DNA from: Paludibacteraceae bacterium
GTDB taxonomy: Bacteria; Bacteroidota; Bacteroidia; Bacteroidales; Paludibacteraceae
DNA: 64,000 nt
Direction of reading: 5' to 3'
Assembly: GCA_016285885.1 (NCBI GenBank)
Contig: JAEERP010000004.1
Span: 62,001 to 126,000, forward strand
Shown here one piece after another: positions 54,372 through 64,000 of the stretch. Position numbers and translations under genes: made by a program. How positions within the stretch are numbered: position 1 is the stretch's first letter; each line of letters starts with the position of its first letter. The notes under the pieces are model-generated. The model saw only the letters and a program-made list of their open reading frames with translations. It had not been told where the DNA came from and did no database searches.

Positions 54372-55781
54372 ATGAAAAGATTGTGTATGATTTTGGCGAC
54401 ATTGTCGCTCTTTGCTGCTGTTAATGTGATGGCTGGGACTGGCTATAGGATCCAGCTTAATGTGAAGAATATGAAAAATGGGCCAGCGTATCTGGCATAT
54501 CACATGAATGGTAAGACCTACTCTCGTGACACTTTGCAATTGGACGGAAAGGGTAATGGTGTCTTTTCCGGCAAGAATAAGTTGGATGAGGGTATTTATA
54601 TCATCTATTTTAATGCGGAGAAGTACTTCGATTTGTTGGTTGGCGCTGATCAGAATATCAAGGTCTCTGTGGATACCACCAAGATCGACGAGGCTTCCGT
54701 TTCAGGTGCGGTGGAAAGTTCCGAGTTCCAGAACCTGAGGAAATTCCTCATCGAGATGAATACGGAACGTATTGACCTGCAAAAGAAATACAAGGATAAG
54801 AAAATCGATTCGACTCAATTCTACGACACGTTCGATAAGATGACGGACAAGGTGATGAAATACCAGAACGATATGATCGAGCGCAACAAGGGTACTTTTG
54901 TCAGCGCATACATCAAGGGTACCATTCCTGTCGAGACACCTTCGTTCGATGAGTTGCCGGATTCTATCCGTGCGTTCACTCGCTACCAATATTTCAAACA
55001 CCACTATTTCGATAACGTCAACTTGTGCGACCCTCGCTTCTTGCGTACTCCATTCTTCCCTTCCATGGTGGATGGATTCATCTCCAAGCACGTGCTGCAG
55101 GATCCTGATACGTTGGCCGAGGCTGCTATAGAATTGATCGAGAAGAGTAAGTGCGACACGCTCACCTTCCAGGTGATGACCAGCAAGATGATCAACTATG
55201 GTATCTCCAGCAAGATGATGGGTATGGATAAGCTTTGGTTGCGTCTCGCTGAGAAGTATTACTTCTCCGGACAAGCTAAATGGGCTGATTCCGCATGGGT
55301 GGAGTCTCTCCGTAAGGAGGCTAAAAAAATACGTTACAACTTGGTGGGCGACAAGGCTTATATGCTCACGATGCTCGATTCGACCAATAGGGTGAAGAAA
55401 CTCTCTGACGTCAATGCGGAGTGCGTGCTGGTATATTTCTTCGAGCCTTCCTGCGGACATTGTAAGAAGACCACTCCTGTGCTTCATGACTCTGTGTACA
55501 CGAAATGGAAGGATAAGGGCTTCGAGGTCTTCGCTTGCTACACGCAGACGGACCGCGACGAGTGGATGAAGTTCATAGATAAGAACCATATGCAGGATTG
55601 GATCAACGTGTGGGACCCTTATCGTGAGTCTTACTTCTGGGAGTTCTATGATACTTCTGCTACGCCTGGCGTTTATTTGCTGAACAAGGACAGAAAAATC
55701 ATTGCCAAGAAGATTGATATGCAGACCTTGGACATGATCCTGGAGGAGGAACTCGTGAAACGGAAGGCGAAGAAGAATTAG
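54372..55781 (+). CDS. TlpA-like thioredoxin with DUF4369/DUF5106-type N-terminus, 469 aa
   Basis: The ATG at 54372 gives a clear signal peptide (MKRLCMILATLSLFAAVNVMAG); an upstream TTG at 54324 would put non-signal residues in front. The N-terminal beta-domain (about 25-115) reads YRIQLNVKNMKNGPAYLAY and resembles DUF4369. A helical middle part of the DUF5106 kind follows. The C-terminal thioredoxin domain has the redox motif CGHC (about 359-362, FFEPSCGHCKKTTPVL) and the cis-Pro segment TPGVYLL. Such proteins reduce or shuffle disulfides in the periplasm. The gene follows the aminopeptidase closely. Confidence 0.9.
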   Translation: MKRLCMILATLSLFAAVNVMAGTGYRIQLNVKNMKNGPAYLAYHMNGKTYSRDTLQLDGKGNGVFSGKNKLDEGIYIIYFNAEKYFDLLVGADQNIKVSVDTTKIDEASVSGAVESSEFQNLRKFLIEMNTERIDLQKKYKDKKIDSTQFYDTFDKMTDKVMKYQNDMIERNKGTFVSAYIKGTIPVETPSFDELPDSIRAFTRYQYFKHHYFDNVNLCDPRFLRTPFFPSMVDGFISKHVLQDPDTLAEAAIELIEKSKCDTLTFQVMTSKMINYGISSKMMGMDKLWLRLAEKYYFSGQAKWADSAWVESLRKEAKKIRYNLVGDKAYMLTMLDSTNRVKKLSDVNAECVLVYFFEPSCGHCKKTTPVLHDSVYTKWKDKGFEVFACYTQTDRDEWMKFIDKNHMQDWINVWDPYRESYFWEFYDTSATPGVYLLNKDRKIIAKKIDMQTLDMILEEELVKRKAKKN

Positions 55782-55876
55782 GAAACGTTAGTTCGACGTA
55801 GTCAGTTAAGAATTATAGGGGGATATGTGTCTCCCTATATTTTTCTGTAGGTGATTCTTTTCATGTCGGTCCCCGT

Positions 55877-55898
55877 AGAGACGCAAAATCTTGCGTCT
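55877..55898. repeat. Short REP-like palindrome GAGACGCAA-N4-TTGCGTCTC
   Basis: A perfect 9-bp inverted repeat with loop AATC lies in the 262-bp gap between the TlpA-like and carbonic-anhydrase-like genes. A partial second copy (ACGCAATGCCTTTCGTCTCC) follows at about 55907-55926. Motifs of this type (GAGACGCAAnnnnTTGCGTCTC) recur as intergenic repeats in Bacteroidota genomes. The rest of the gap shows no gene. Confidence 0.6.
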
Positions 55899-56043
55899 CC
55901 ACAACAAACGCAATGCCTTTCGTCTCCACAAAACGAATGATAAATTCATTGGAATGAATTTATAGAACCCACCATAGGGAAGGAACGATACTTTGTGATC
56001 ATGGTTGTGCCTTCCTTTTTTGTTAATCGTAAAAAATTATATT

Positions 56044-56559
56044 ATGGCTTTGATTAAATCAGTGAGGGGATTTACCCCTAAGATCGCCGAGGATGTTTTC
56101 TTGGCGGAGAATGCGACCGTGATTGGGGATGTGGAGATCGGCGAGGGTTGTAGCATTTGGTTCAATACGGTTTTGCGGGGGGATGTCAACTCCATCCGCA
56201 TCGGTAAGAATGTGAATATCCAGGATGGCAGCGTGCTCCATACGCTCTATCAGAAATCCACCATCGAAATCGGCGACAATGTCTCTGTGGGTCACAACGC
56301 TACGATTCATGGTGCGAAGATCTGTGACAACGTATTGGTGGGGATGGGCTCCACTATTCTGGACGGTGCGGTGATTGGCGAGAATTCCATCGTGGCGGCG
56401 AATGCGCTTATCACGCCTAATACGGTGGTCGAACCTGGTAGTCTCTATGCGGGTGTGCCTGCCAAGAAACTGAAGGATGTATCACCGGAACAGACTAAGG
56501 AGATGATTAATAAGATCTCCAATAACTATCGGATGTATGCTAGTTGGTATAAGGATTAA
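56044..56559 (+). CDS. Gamma-carbonic-anhydrase-like left-handed beta-helix protein, 171 aa
   Basis: The start at 56044 (MALIKSVRGFTPKI) matches the family; an in-frame ATG at 56005 adds an unusual leader. Hexapeptide repeats run through the protein (ATVIGDVEIGEGCSIWFN, IRIGKNVNIQDGSVLH). The three zinc-binding His positions are present: LHT near 63, VGHNA near 82 and IHG near 87. YrdA/CaiE-type homologues trimerise and bind zinc, and some show carbonic anhydrase activity while others have none measured. The protein has no signal peptide. It lies 11 bp before the DUF4349 gene, likely on one transcript. Confidence 0.9.
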   Translation: MALIKSVRGFTPKIAEDVFLAENATVIGDVEIGEGCSIWFNTVLRGDVNSIRIGKNVNIQDGSVLHTLYQKSTIEIGDNVSVGHNATIHGAKICDNVLVGMGSTILDGAVIGENSIVAANALITPNTVVEPGSLYAGVPAKKLKDVSPEQTKEMINKISNNYRMYASWYKD

Positions 56560-56570
56560 ATTTATAGCCT

Positions 56571-57419
56571 ATGAAGAAACTTTTTTATTGTTCTGTACTT
56601 TTTGCGGCTTCCCTCGCTTTCCTTCAATGCTCACAAAGCAAAGAAGAATCGCCTGTGGCGGCTTGTGAGGAGGCGTATATCGAGGGCACTTCACAAGATG
56701 AATGTGAGCCTGATGCGAAATCCCTTCCTCAGACTAATTCCGAGGATAGTCCAAGTGGAACGTTCCCCGCTGGTAAAAAGATGGAGAAGCGTGTGGATGT
56801 GACCATCGATTCCAAGCAGACTTCTCTCTGTAGGGAGTATGTGGATAGCCTCATCGTGCGTTTCCATGCTTATGTGGAAAACGAGACCTTCTCCAATTAC
56901 AAAAACTCTTACCGCTTGACTATTCGTGTGCCTGCTGCCTCATTGGATTCTTTCGTGGCGGGATTGTCCGGCACTCAGGGAACAATTGTCGACAAAAACG
57001 TTTGCGTGGAGGATCGTACCGCTGAGTACACCGATCTCTCTTCCCGCAAAAAGACGCAAGAGGCGATGCTGGATAATTATCGCCAGATGCTCAGCCGGGC
57101 GACGAAGATATCTGATATGTTGGAGATACAAAACCGTATCGATGAAATCCAAATGGCGGCCGACCGTTCCCAAGGGAGATTGAACCAAATCGACCATAAT
57201 GTCAATTATAGCGTCTTGGGAATCCGTATTGAGGATAAAAGCTACGTCTCTCCTGATACGGATGATGATTCCTTCACGCTCGGTGATTTCGGCAGGGCGA
57301 TCGCCAATGGTTGGCATGGCTTGATCATGGTGCTGTGGGCCATTTTGAATCTATGGCCCTTGTGGATTTTTATAGCGGGTGTGATTTACTTAGTCGGACG
57401 TTACAAGAAGAGAAAATAG
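56571..57419 (+). CDS. DUF4349 lipoprotein with C-terminal membrane helix, 282 aa
   Basis: The N-terminal signal (MKKLFYCSVLFAASLAFLQC) ends in a plausible lipobox with Cys 20. The central part is a DUF4349 domain: strands with FSNYKNSYRLTIRVPAASLD and a long amphipathic helix pair with EYTDLSSRKKTQEAMLDNYR and IQNRIDEIQMAADRSQGRL. A single C-terminal membrane helix (LIMVLWAILNLWPLWIFIAG, about 248-268) is followed by YKKRK. Function is unknown; DUF4349 proteins are envelope proteins with a periplasmic coiled coil. It ends 136 bp before the convergent end of sprA. Confidence 0.85.
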   Translation: MKKLFYCSVLFAASLAFLQCSQSKEESPVAACEEAYIEGTSQDECEPDAKSLPQTNSEDSPSGTFPAGKKMEKRVDVTIDSKQTSLCREYVDSLIVRFHAYVENETFSNYKNSYRLTIRVPAASLDSFVAGLSGTQGTIVDKNVCVEDRTAEYTDLSSRKKTQEAMLDNYRQMLSRATKISDMLEIQNRIDEIQMAADRSQGRLNQIDHNVNYSVLGIRIEDKSYVSPDTDDDSFTLGDFGRAIANGWHGLIMVLWAILNLWPLWIFIAGVIYLVGRYKKRK

Positions 57420-57441
57420 CTTATTCGACTGCACAGAAAAG

Positions 57442-57470
57442 AAAGGCTACCCGATGAGGTGGCCTTTTTT
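57442..57470 (+). terminator. Terminator of the DUF4349 transcript
   Basis: AAAGGCTACC pairs with GGTGGCCTTT (one T-G pair) around a 6-nt loop, followed by a T-run, 23 bp after the DUF4349 stop. Confidence 0.75.
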
Positions 57471-57493
57471 GTATGGTTAACTGTAAAATTATT

Positions 57494-57529
57494 AGGGCAT
57501 CATGACAAGAGACTTGCGCATGATGCCCT
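57494..57529 (-). terminator. Terminator of sprA
   Basis: AGGGCATCATG (57494-57504) and CATGATGCCCT (57519-57529) form a perfect 11-bp stem, 27 bp past the sprA stop. On the minus strand it is followed by TAATAATTTT. A separate hairpin serves each of the two convergent transcripts. Confidence 0.7.
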
Positions 57530-57555
57530 ATTGTTTTGTTGTGCCGAAGCGTATA

Positions 57556-60500
57556 TTATCTTGTCAGATTGATCTTGAATGCGATACCGAAGTCCGACGT
57601 GATGATAGGGAAGCCCTCCGACACTTTCGGTGTGCTGGACTTGCAGTCGTAGTAGAGCTTGATGTTCAGTCTTTCGCTGAATACATAGTCTGCGGAGAGT
57701 TTCAATGACAAGGCACGCAGACCGCTGCTCAACTGTGAGTAGGCCTCGTCGATGATGCGGATGTATGCGTCCGTGTTCTTGAACGAAAGGTCTCCACGTA
57801 CATTCAGATCGTTCTTAATCTTCTTCTGTTGCTTGCCTAGATTGATGATCATACCGATGTCGTCGAATCTATAACCCGAGCCGATGACGAACTCTTTGCT
57901 GGATGATTCGAGGATCTGGTTGCCTGGAATATCCAATTGAACGTTACGTGATCTCTTGAACTCGCATTTCAAGCTTAAGCTATTCTTCAGACTAGCGTCC
58001 ACACCAAAGAGTGGAGCGAATTGCTCATTGATGCTGACCGAGCTGACATCGTAACGGGAGGTGACGTTGTTGAAATCCTCAAATTCGCCACTGGTACCGT
58101 ATAGGTCGCTTCCGTAGATGTTGTTGGTCCACTCAAGAAGCGAGCTGTATGGACCTAGGCTATAGGTGCTCTTGTAAGAGTGGGTCAAGTTGAACGACTT
58201 GAAATTTTTTTTGATGGATTCCAATCTCATCAGTGCGTTGCATGTCAACTTCCAGTTCGGTATGAGGGCGGTTATCATGCTCTTGAAGCTTCCGGAAGGA
58301 ACATAGTCCAAATCCACATCATTCGCATCCTTCTTCATGTAGGCGGCGTAGAAGGCCGGTATGAGTACGTCCGCACCGCTTGGGTTCACATAGTTTGTCT
58401 TCCCGTTGCTGTTTATGTTGCCTACCTCTTTGTAGATCCTGCTCTGGATGGTCTTCCTGTGACGTAGGAACTCATCGAACACTTCCGAGTTGGCGGAGTT
58501 GGAACTGAATGCTGTGCGGATGGAGAGGCAAGTTCTGGAGTATGTGCCCGAGAACTCTTTCATGTTCCAGTCGTCCGAGTATCCATACATGTAGTAGATG
58601 TCCTCCTGGTTGTTCTTCATCCATGAAGCGTTCAGATCGATCTTCAGATTTGGCAACGGCTCAAGTTGGGCCTTTGCGGTGAGGTTCTGTGAGATGGACC
58701 GGACAATAGGAGTCGTGATGCTCTCATTGGTGAGCAACAATGAATCATCCTCGTATGCCCTATGGATGAACTTGTCCGTGTTGTAGAATCCGAACGTGAA
58801 GTCGTATCCAGGGTTGTCGTAGTCTTGTCCGAGGAATCCACTCGTTGGCTTGTATCCACCCACTTCGAGCACATCTCCGTGACGATAGTTGAAACTTACG
58901 TTCCTGATCATCATGAGGAACCTGGCGGAATAATCCAGCGCTTTGTAGATGCCCTTGTCTCCTCGGTTATCGGCCGTGATAGATACCGTCGCATTGTTCA
59001 CGTCCACCTTGCTTGTGATGTTAATGGTGTTCGCGTCTATGGAAGAGAACTTCACCGGTATCTCTTTGCCTGCTGTGTCTTTTACGGAGACTTTCAGGGA
59101 CATGGAGCCTAATCTATGGCTAATACGTGTTCTGCTATCCGCCTTCAGCCTCATGTTCTTCCGCTCATAGGTTTTCGGTTTCTCATCCTTTTTCTCCCCC
59201 TTATCGTCTTTCTTCTTGGTGTTGGACGATGTGGTCTTGTTTAGCCTCTTGTTGATCTCCTTCAAGTGCGGGAACTTGTTGTAGAGCGTCTCGAAATTGA
59301 ATCTGATGTCTCCATTCCAGTTCCTTTGGTTCTCGATGATGTTACCCGTGACAGGCGCCTCTCCTAGGATGAGGACGGTACCCTTGTCCCATTGATAGAA
59401 TGCGGAGTATGACGCATTGGAGGTGATCCAATCCAAGTGCGGCAATTTGTTGATCGGCACATTGTATGAGATGGTGAACTTCTGCTCGTAGGATACAGGT
59501 TCTCCGAAATGCTTGATACTATTCCATACGGTGTCTCTCCACTTGTCGTACCAGTCATAGTAACCGATGTCGTCTAGGTATTGTTTGTTGATAGGGATGT
59601 TGATAAGCCTATCTCCATCCTCTTCGTCGGTTCGGATGATCTCGGTGATCTCGGAGTTGGTCGCTGTGGAGAAGTTCAACTTGAGGTTCCTTGTCAAATC
59701 CCACTTGATGTCTGAGGTCCTATCCCATTGCCAATTCTTGTCGTACGTCATGTACTGGAAGGTGGTGTCCTTCACGACTGGTTGGGTGTAGTTCCTTAGT
59801 TGTGCCTCTTCGTAGTAGCGGGTCATGGATGTTCCGAAGGAGATGTTCTTTGGAACATAGTAGAAGTTGAAATCCCTGAAGAGCTTGAGGTATTGGGATT
59901 TGAAGATCTTTGCCTTCTTGAACGGCTCCACTGGCTTTGGATTGATCGAGTAGACGTAGTTGAATACACCCTTGTAGTTCTGGATGTTCTCATACTCGAT
60001 CTCTGGGTTCACCTCTTCCGATTTGTTGTATCCCAAACTGAATGAGAAGTTGGCGGGATCGTACGGCATAGGTTTCTTGCTTGTTATACCTACACGTACG
60101 TTGTTGAGCGCATAGCTCTTGTATATCTTGTTCGTTTGGGACATCTCCTTGATGGAGTCTCTGATCGCATCTGAATCGTAGTTGTCAAGCGTCTTTTTCA
60201 ACTCGACGTCCGTATTCAGTGGGTCGTACTTCGGAGATGTGCGCTGATGGGTGCGTGTGTAGGAGAATGGCATGTTGACCTTCGCCTTCTCTGGGAACAG
60301 CTTGCCCAATTGGATTGCGGCCGCCAAATTGTACTCGTAGAAGTCGTCCTGGTTCCTTTCCATCACGTTGTCTTCTATGTTGCCGAATCCTACCGTCTCG
60401 ATTTGCCCACCCAAAGAGAATGAACCCAAGTCTGAGAATACGATGCCTAAGTTGGCCACAGCTGCCCAACCTCCCTCTTCGTCATAGCCGGACATGCGCA

Positions 60501-63500
60501 TCTCATTGACCCAGATCTCCGCATTGTGGGTTACGTTGTCTTCATTGATGATACCGATCATCATGGAAGAGATATCGCCGAAGGATGGTGAACCGATCAC
60601 CGCCATGGTGTTGTGTCCGTCCATCTTGGTGTACACTTCGTTGTACCTCGCTTGTCCGGATACCTTCTTCCTATCTCTCTCCAACTTGAGGTTGGTCAGC
60701 TGCTCGAAAGAGAAGTCGAAGTTGTTCTCCCTTGGCCAGATGTCGTTGGCGTCGATGGCTCCTGCGTGCGTCATCTTCAAAGGAATCTTGTATTCGTAAT
60801 AATTCTCCGTGAAGTCTGATCCGAAACGTACGAATGCGTAGATCCTGTTGTCTGGTATGTCCTCTCCATCGATGAATTCTTCCGCATGTACAAACATCTT
60901 GAATCGTTTGTATTGACGGGTGTCGAGGTTGGCGGTCTTATAGACGGCGCGCACATCGTTTGGCTCGAGGCTGTCTATGCGTAGCACCATTGCCTGCTCG
61001 TTCTCCTCCCTAATCTGGCTTTGGCTAGGGTCGATGGTCTGCTTAATGCCTGGAGGCAACTTATAGCCTACCGGCTTCTTCCTTTGGTCTTTCTCGTAGC
61101 ATACGGAGGAGATGTCGATCTTTCCTGTCCCGCGCAGTTTCGCATATATGCTATTGTCCACCAATCTGTCGTTCTTCTCGTAGATGCGCCAATCGGTGCG
61201 GACGAGTTGGAATTCGCTGAATCGCAAGTGTTCCTCCTCTTCGAATCCTGTCATGTACATACGGATGTAACGGATGGACCTAAAGTCGGAAATGCCTCCC
61301 TCGGCACGTTTCTTAGGGGTCTTGATTGGTATTCTGAATTGATACCATCTGATGTCTTCTTTCTTTCCGTTCTTAAGCTCTATGGTGGATTGCACCATGT
61401 TGGTGATGTAGTTCTCCTCCCACTCAGCCTCGTTTTGGAAGATGGCTTTGTCAATGTTTACGATGTACTCGAAGTATTGCTCCGATTCGTTGAGCGTGTT
61501 GTCTCCGTTCAAGTCTTCCGCATCTGGTGATGTTGTGGCGGATGAGGTGAATTTATCGTTGCTGGCGGTCGAGTTACCGTCTGTTCCGTTGTAATACTTA
61601 TATCGGTCGAAGATGCTGGCCTCCCGATCATCGTAATCCGAACCTCTGTAGTAGTGGTAGTTGTCTCCCGCTGGGTCGTTGAGAGGGGAGAACGTGGATG
61701 CGTCCCACCTCTGTTTGGTCGTTGCGTTAACCTTGGAATTTACTTCTCTGTAGTATTTTGCGTAGGATTCGGAGAAGCGGAACTCGTCGCTGTTGGCGAG
61801 TCCGTCCAAACCAAGGTCTTGCTGGTCTAGGTTCGCATTGTCGAATGAGCTCGTCAACGCTGTCAGTTTAGGAACCCGGCCCCATATGGTGGAGTCTACT
61901 GCCGCATTGTTGTTGGCGGTTGGCAAGCCATTCTCGAACGCTTTTCTTCCATCTTTTAGGATATCTTCTGAAACATTACCCAAGTTGAACACCAATTGTC
62001 CTGAAGTGGTGTTCATGTCCGAATAGACGAATGGATCCATCAACCAGAACTCGAGGTACTCCACGTTCGAGGTCTCGAAGTTGGTGTTGTCCAGTTTGCG
62101 CATGATACCTGCCCATCTGTCCTCTGGGTTCGTCAAGTATCCGTCTGCGCCCATTCCTGACACGTCGAGGTTGTATTGACCTCTCTCTTTAGGGTAGTAG
62201 TGCAGATGAAGGGTCTGCATTATCGTGGATTCTCCACTGATTGGATCCTTGTCTTGATAGATCTCCCGCTCGTCCACCTGACGCACATAGTGGTTGGACT
62301 GTTGCTCTTTGTCTTTCCTGATGTGGTCTGGCGTGCTCGAACTTGTGCTGGTGAACAACTGATCGATGTAATACCATGCCAAGTGTGCCCTGTTGAGTCC
62401 GTATCCTACGTTGGTGAAGTCTGTCGCACTTAATTGTTGACTCCAATAGCTGTCGTTCTCTCGGATGAAGTGTTTTTTCATGAGAGGACCACCTGTAATT
62501 CGTGGCGTACTGGAGAGCACCCATGAGGTCGGGTTCTTGATGTTGATGGATGACTCCGTTCCCTCAAAGTCGTCTATGTAGGATGTTCCCGCATCTTCTT
62601 GATCCACAGCCTTGTTGTGGCCTGGTATGAGTTGTGCGAATTCCCCTGACAGTGCTACCGAAGATGGTGCCTTCGCATCGATTAACGGTAGTTTGTCGAT
62701 GGCTGAGGTCAGCCATTGCCAATCGGATTTGAAGGTTCCGTTTAATCCCCAGATAGTGTTGGAGATCGGTTCGTTACCCATGCTGATTTTTTGTGTCAAC
62801 GGTTTCTCTGACAGGTGGAGTAGGGTTCCTCCCAAGGTGAACTTGTCGGAGAATTCGTATTCCATGTTGGTTCCTATGAGCGACTTTCTCTGCGTGTTGA
62901 AGAAGGATTCGCTTTCCAGGGATACATTGATCGGGGAGTTGGACGAGAGTGCGATCTCGTCTAGAATCTTCACGATTCCCAAATTGTAGTCTACGGTGTA
63001 TCCTGTTCCCTCCACCAATGTACGTCCGCCGGCAGTGACCCTAACCGATCCTCTCGCCACGTTGGTGGCGCCGAGCCTGATTTCCGAGCCCGATGACGAA
63101 CTATATTTTCCTGCGATGAGGTATTTGTCCTTCTCCGTGTACTCCTTTGCCACAGTGAGGGTGGAATCGTATAGCTCAGGGTAGGTGAACTTGTCTACAC
63201 CTGCGATGTTGTTGTATCCGTCCTTGATCCCTTTGTCAAACGGACGTGTGGAGAGGAATATGATTCTTCCGGTGGTCGGATCGACCGTATATCCTCTGAT
63301 GAAGTCGAAGTAACCGTCTGGCATTGCGTTCAACCTCTTGTTGAGCCGATCCATGTTGAGGACACGCAACAGGTTCTTGTTGCCTAGTGGCGGGATGTAA
63401 TTCAAGTATTGTGTGGTTGAATCACTTTGGAAATAGTATTTGACCTCAACCTTGAAGTTCTCTTCTTGTATGTTGTAGGCGCCCAAAGAATAGATGTTCT

Positions 63501-64000
63501 TCATGGCCAAGTTCCATAGCCTTTTGTTCTGAGGCGCAGGTATGGAACCCTTTATCAATTTCACCACAAGGTTCTTGGTGGACGTGCTGGACGTGTCGGT
63601 CGTGCTGGTCGTCAGCTCTCCTACTTTGTACGTCTTTCCGCCTTGCGTGTACTCATATGCGACGGCGATGATATTGTCGGATGACACGCTGCTCTTCAAG
63701 GATATGTATCCTAATTCTGAGTTGATGGTATACTCTGACTCGCGCAATAGCTTCGCATTGTTGAGGATTTCGTATTCTTTCGCTGATTGGTATTCTTGCC
63801 CGTCGATCACGAGGTTGGACATCTCGTTGGAGGCGGTCTGAATGTCACGTATCGCCTTGTTGGCGTTGATGGTGCTGTATGTGTTGCCGTTGGCATTGCT
63901 TGGCCATGCCTCTGATTTTCCGTCGCCGTCGTATGTTTCGGCGAGGTCACGTACTGCGACGATGTTACGCATGGTTGTGTTGTTGGACGAGGAACTGGTG
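57556..64000 (-). CDS. sprA: T9SS outer-membrane translocon SprA/Sov (N-terminus outside window)
   Basis: The frame is open to the right edge (at least 2147 codons), so the N-terminus, probably some 250-400 residues given a usual SprA length near 2400-2500, is missing. Recognisable SprA segments are FIRGYTVDPTTGRIIFLSTRPF, TSYIDDFEGTESSINI, YLEFWLMDPF and DLNGDNTLNESEQYFEY, then WVNEMRMSGYDEEGGWAAVA. The second half is a long series of amphipathic beta-strands ending SDFGIAFKINLTR. SprA/Sov forms the very large beta-barrel through which T9SS cargo leaves the periplasm. A charged Lys/Asp insertion (KKKDDKGEKKDEKPK) lies near the middle of the barrel strands. Its own terminator follows. Confidence 0.95.
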   Translation of the reverse strand, partial: TSSSSNNTTMRNIVAVRDLAETYDGDGKSEAWPSNANGNTYSTINANKAIRDIQTASNEMSNLVIDGQEYQSAKEYEILNNAKLLRESEYTINSELGYISLKSSVSSDNIIAVAYEYTQGGKTYKVGELTTSTTDTSSTSTKNLVVKLIKGSIPAPQNKRLWNLAMKNIYSLGAYNIQEENFKVEVKYYFQSDSTTQYLNYIPPLGNKNLLRVLNMDRLNKRLNAMPDGYFDFIRGYTVDPTTGRIIFLSTRPFDKGIKDGYNNIAGVDKFTYPELYDSTLTVAKEYTEKDKYLIAGKYSSSSGSEIRLGATNVARGSVRVTAGGRTLVEGTGYTVDYNLGIVKILDEIALSSNSPINVSLESESFFNTQRKSLIGTNMEYEFSDKFTLGGTLLHLSEKPLTQKISMGNEPISNTIWGLNGTFKSDWQWLTSAIDKLPLIDAKAPSSVALSGEFAQLIPGHNKAVDQEDAGTSYIDDFEGTESSINIKNPTSWVLSSTPRITGGPLMKKHFIRENDSYWSQQLSATDFTNVGYGLNRAHLAWYYIDQLFTSTSSSTPDHIRKDKEQQSNHYVRQVDEREIYQDKDPISGESTIMQTLHLHYYPKERGQYNLDVSGMGADGYLTNPEDRWAGIMRKLDNTNFETSNVEYLEFWLMDPFVYSDMNTTSGQLVFNLGNVSEDILKDGRKAFENGLPTANNNAAVDSTIWGRVPKLTALTSSFDNANLDQQDLGLDGLANSDEFRFSESYAKYYREVNSKVNATTKQRWDASTFSPLNDPAGDNYHYYRGSDYDDREASIFDRYKYYNGTDGNSTASNDKFTSSATTSPDAEDLNGDNTLNESEQYFEYIVNIDKAIFQNEAEWEENYITNMVQSTIELKNGKKEDIRWYQFRIPIKTPKKRAEGGISDFRSIRYIRMYMTGFEEEEHLRFSEFQLVRTDWRIYEKNDRLVDNSIYAKLRGTGKIDISSVCYEKDQRKKPVGYKLPPGIKQTIDPSQSQIREENEQAMVLRIDSLEPNDVRAVYKTANLDTRQYKRFKMFVHAEEFIDGEDIPDNRIYAFVRFGSDFTENYYEYKIPLKMTHAGAIDANDIWPRENNFDFSFEQLTNLKLERDRKKVSGQARYNEVYTKMDGHNTMAVIGSPSFGDISSMMIGIINEDNVTHNAEIWVNEMRMSGYDEEGGWAAVANLGIVFSDLGSFSLGGQIETVGFGNIEDNVMERNQDDFYEYNLAAAIQLGKLFPEKAKVNMPFSYTRTHQRTSPKYDPLNTDVELKKTLDNYDSDAIRDSIKEMSQTNKIYKSYALNNVRVGITSKKPMPYDPANFSFSLGYNKSEEVNPEIEYENIQNYKGVFNYVYSINPKPVEPFKKAKIFKSQYLKLFRDFNFYYVPKNISFGTSMTRYYEEAQLRNYTQPVVKDTTFQYMTYDKNWQWDRTSDIKWDLTRNLKLNFSTATNSEITEIIRTDEEDGDRLINIPINKQYLDDIGYYDWYDKWRDTVWNSIKHFGEPVSYEQKFTISYNVPINKLPHLDWITSNASYSAFYQWDKGTVLILGEAPVTGNIIENQRNWNGDIRFNFETLYNKFPHLKEINKRLNKTTSSNTKKKDDKGEKKDEKPKTYERKNMRLKADSRTRISHRLGSMSLKVSVKDTAGKEIPVKFSSIDANTINITSKVDVNNATVSITADNRGDKGIYKALDYSARFLMMIRNVSFNYRHGDVLEVGGYKPTSGFLGQDYDNPGYDFTFGFYNTDKFIHRAYEDDSLLLTNESITTPIVRSISQNLTAKAQLEPLPNLKIDLNASWMKNNQEDIYYMYGYSDDWNMKEFSGTYSRTCLSIRTAFSSNSANSEVFDEFLRHRKTIQSRIYKEVGNINSNGKTNYVNPSGADVLIPAFYAAYMKKDANDVDLDYVPSGSFKSMITALIPNWKLTCNALMRLESIKKNFKSFNLTHSYKSTYSLGPYSSLLEWTNNIYGSDLYGTSGEFEDFNNVTSRYDVSSVSINEQFAPLFGVDASLKNSLSLKCEFKRSRNVQLDIPGNQILESSSKEFVIGSGYRFDDIGMIINLGKQQKKIKNDLNVRGDLSFKNTDAYIRIIDEAYSQLSSGLRALSLKLSADYVFSERLNIKLYYDCKSSTPKVSEGFPIITSDFGIAFKINLTR

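Overview
The window is a chromosomal segment of a member of the Bacteroidota, most likely Bacteroidales. It carries type IX secretion (T9SS) genes (sprA, porW/sprE, porX), T9SS-type C-terminal sorting domains, the Bacteroidales glycogen trio (debranching enzyme, GT4, GH57), Bacteroidota-type -7 boxes (TAnnTTTG) and almost no Shine-Dalgarno sequences. I cannot name a genus.

The left 37 kb is accessory and reads leftwards on the minus strand. Its main cluster runs from a 4278-residue secreted parallel beta-helix protein, through a 599-residue LamG-like T9SS cargo protein and a 1653-residue SpvB/RHS protein without an RHS core, to a 3192-residue SpvB-RHS protein resembling a fused TcB-TcC toxin shell. 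It ends with a small AT-rich two-helix membrane protein. Gaps are 10-61 bp, so this looks like one transcription unit of about 30 kb. To its left are a decayed AAA-ATPase/nuclease-like gene and a second SpvB-RHS gene that runs off the window edge. The second gene matches the 3192-residue protein almost exactly at both flanks but is strongly diverged over a central 4 kb. My reading is a polymorphic toxin and surface-adhesin locus with a candidate toxin/immunity module at its growing end.

The middle (38-46.5 kb) holds a secreted SUMF1-like protein with a PepSY-like lipoprotein, a BadF/BcrA-type sugar kinase, the T9SS regulator porX directly followed by the T9SS lipoprotein gene porW, a zinc-ribbon/FHA protein and a tRNA-Pro(CGG) with its own promoter and terminator. 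From 46.8 to 51.5 kb lies the alpha-glucan operon, whose GH57 enzyme has Asn where the family has its catalytic Asp. From 51.6 to 57.4 kb plus-strand housekeeping genes follow: an RluA-type pseudouridine synthase, an Xaa-Pro aminopeptidase, a TlpA-like thioredoxin, a gamma-carbonic-anhydrase-like protein and a DUF4349 lipoprotein. The right end is the 3' nine-tenths or so of sprA, converging on them.

The T9SS genes and the predicted T9SS cargo lie within 20-30 kb of each other. This suggests, but does not prove, that the large surface proteins on the left are exported by the machinery encoded on the right.
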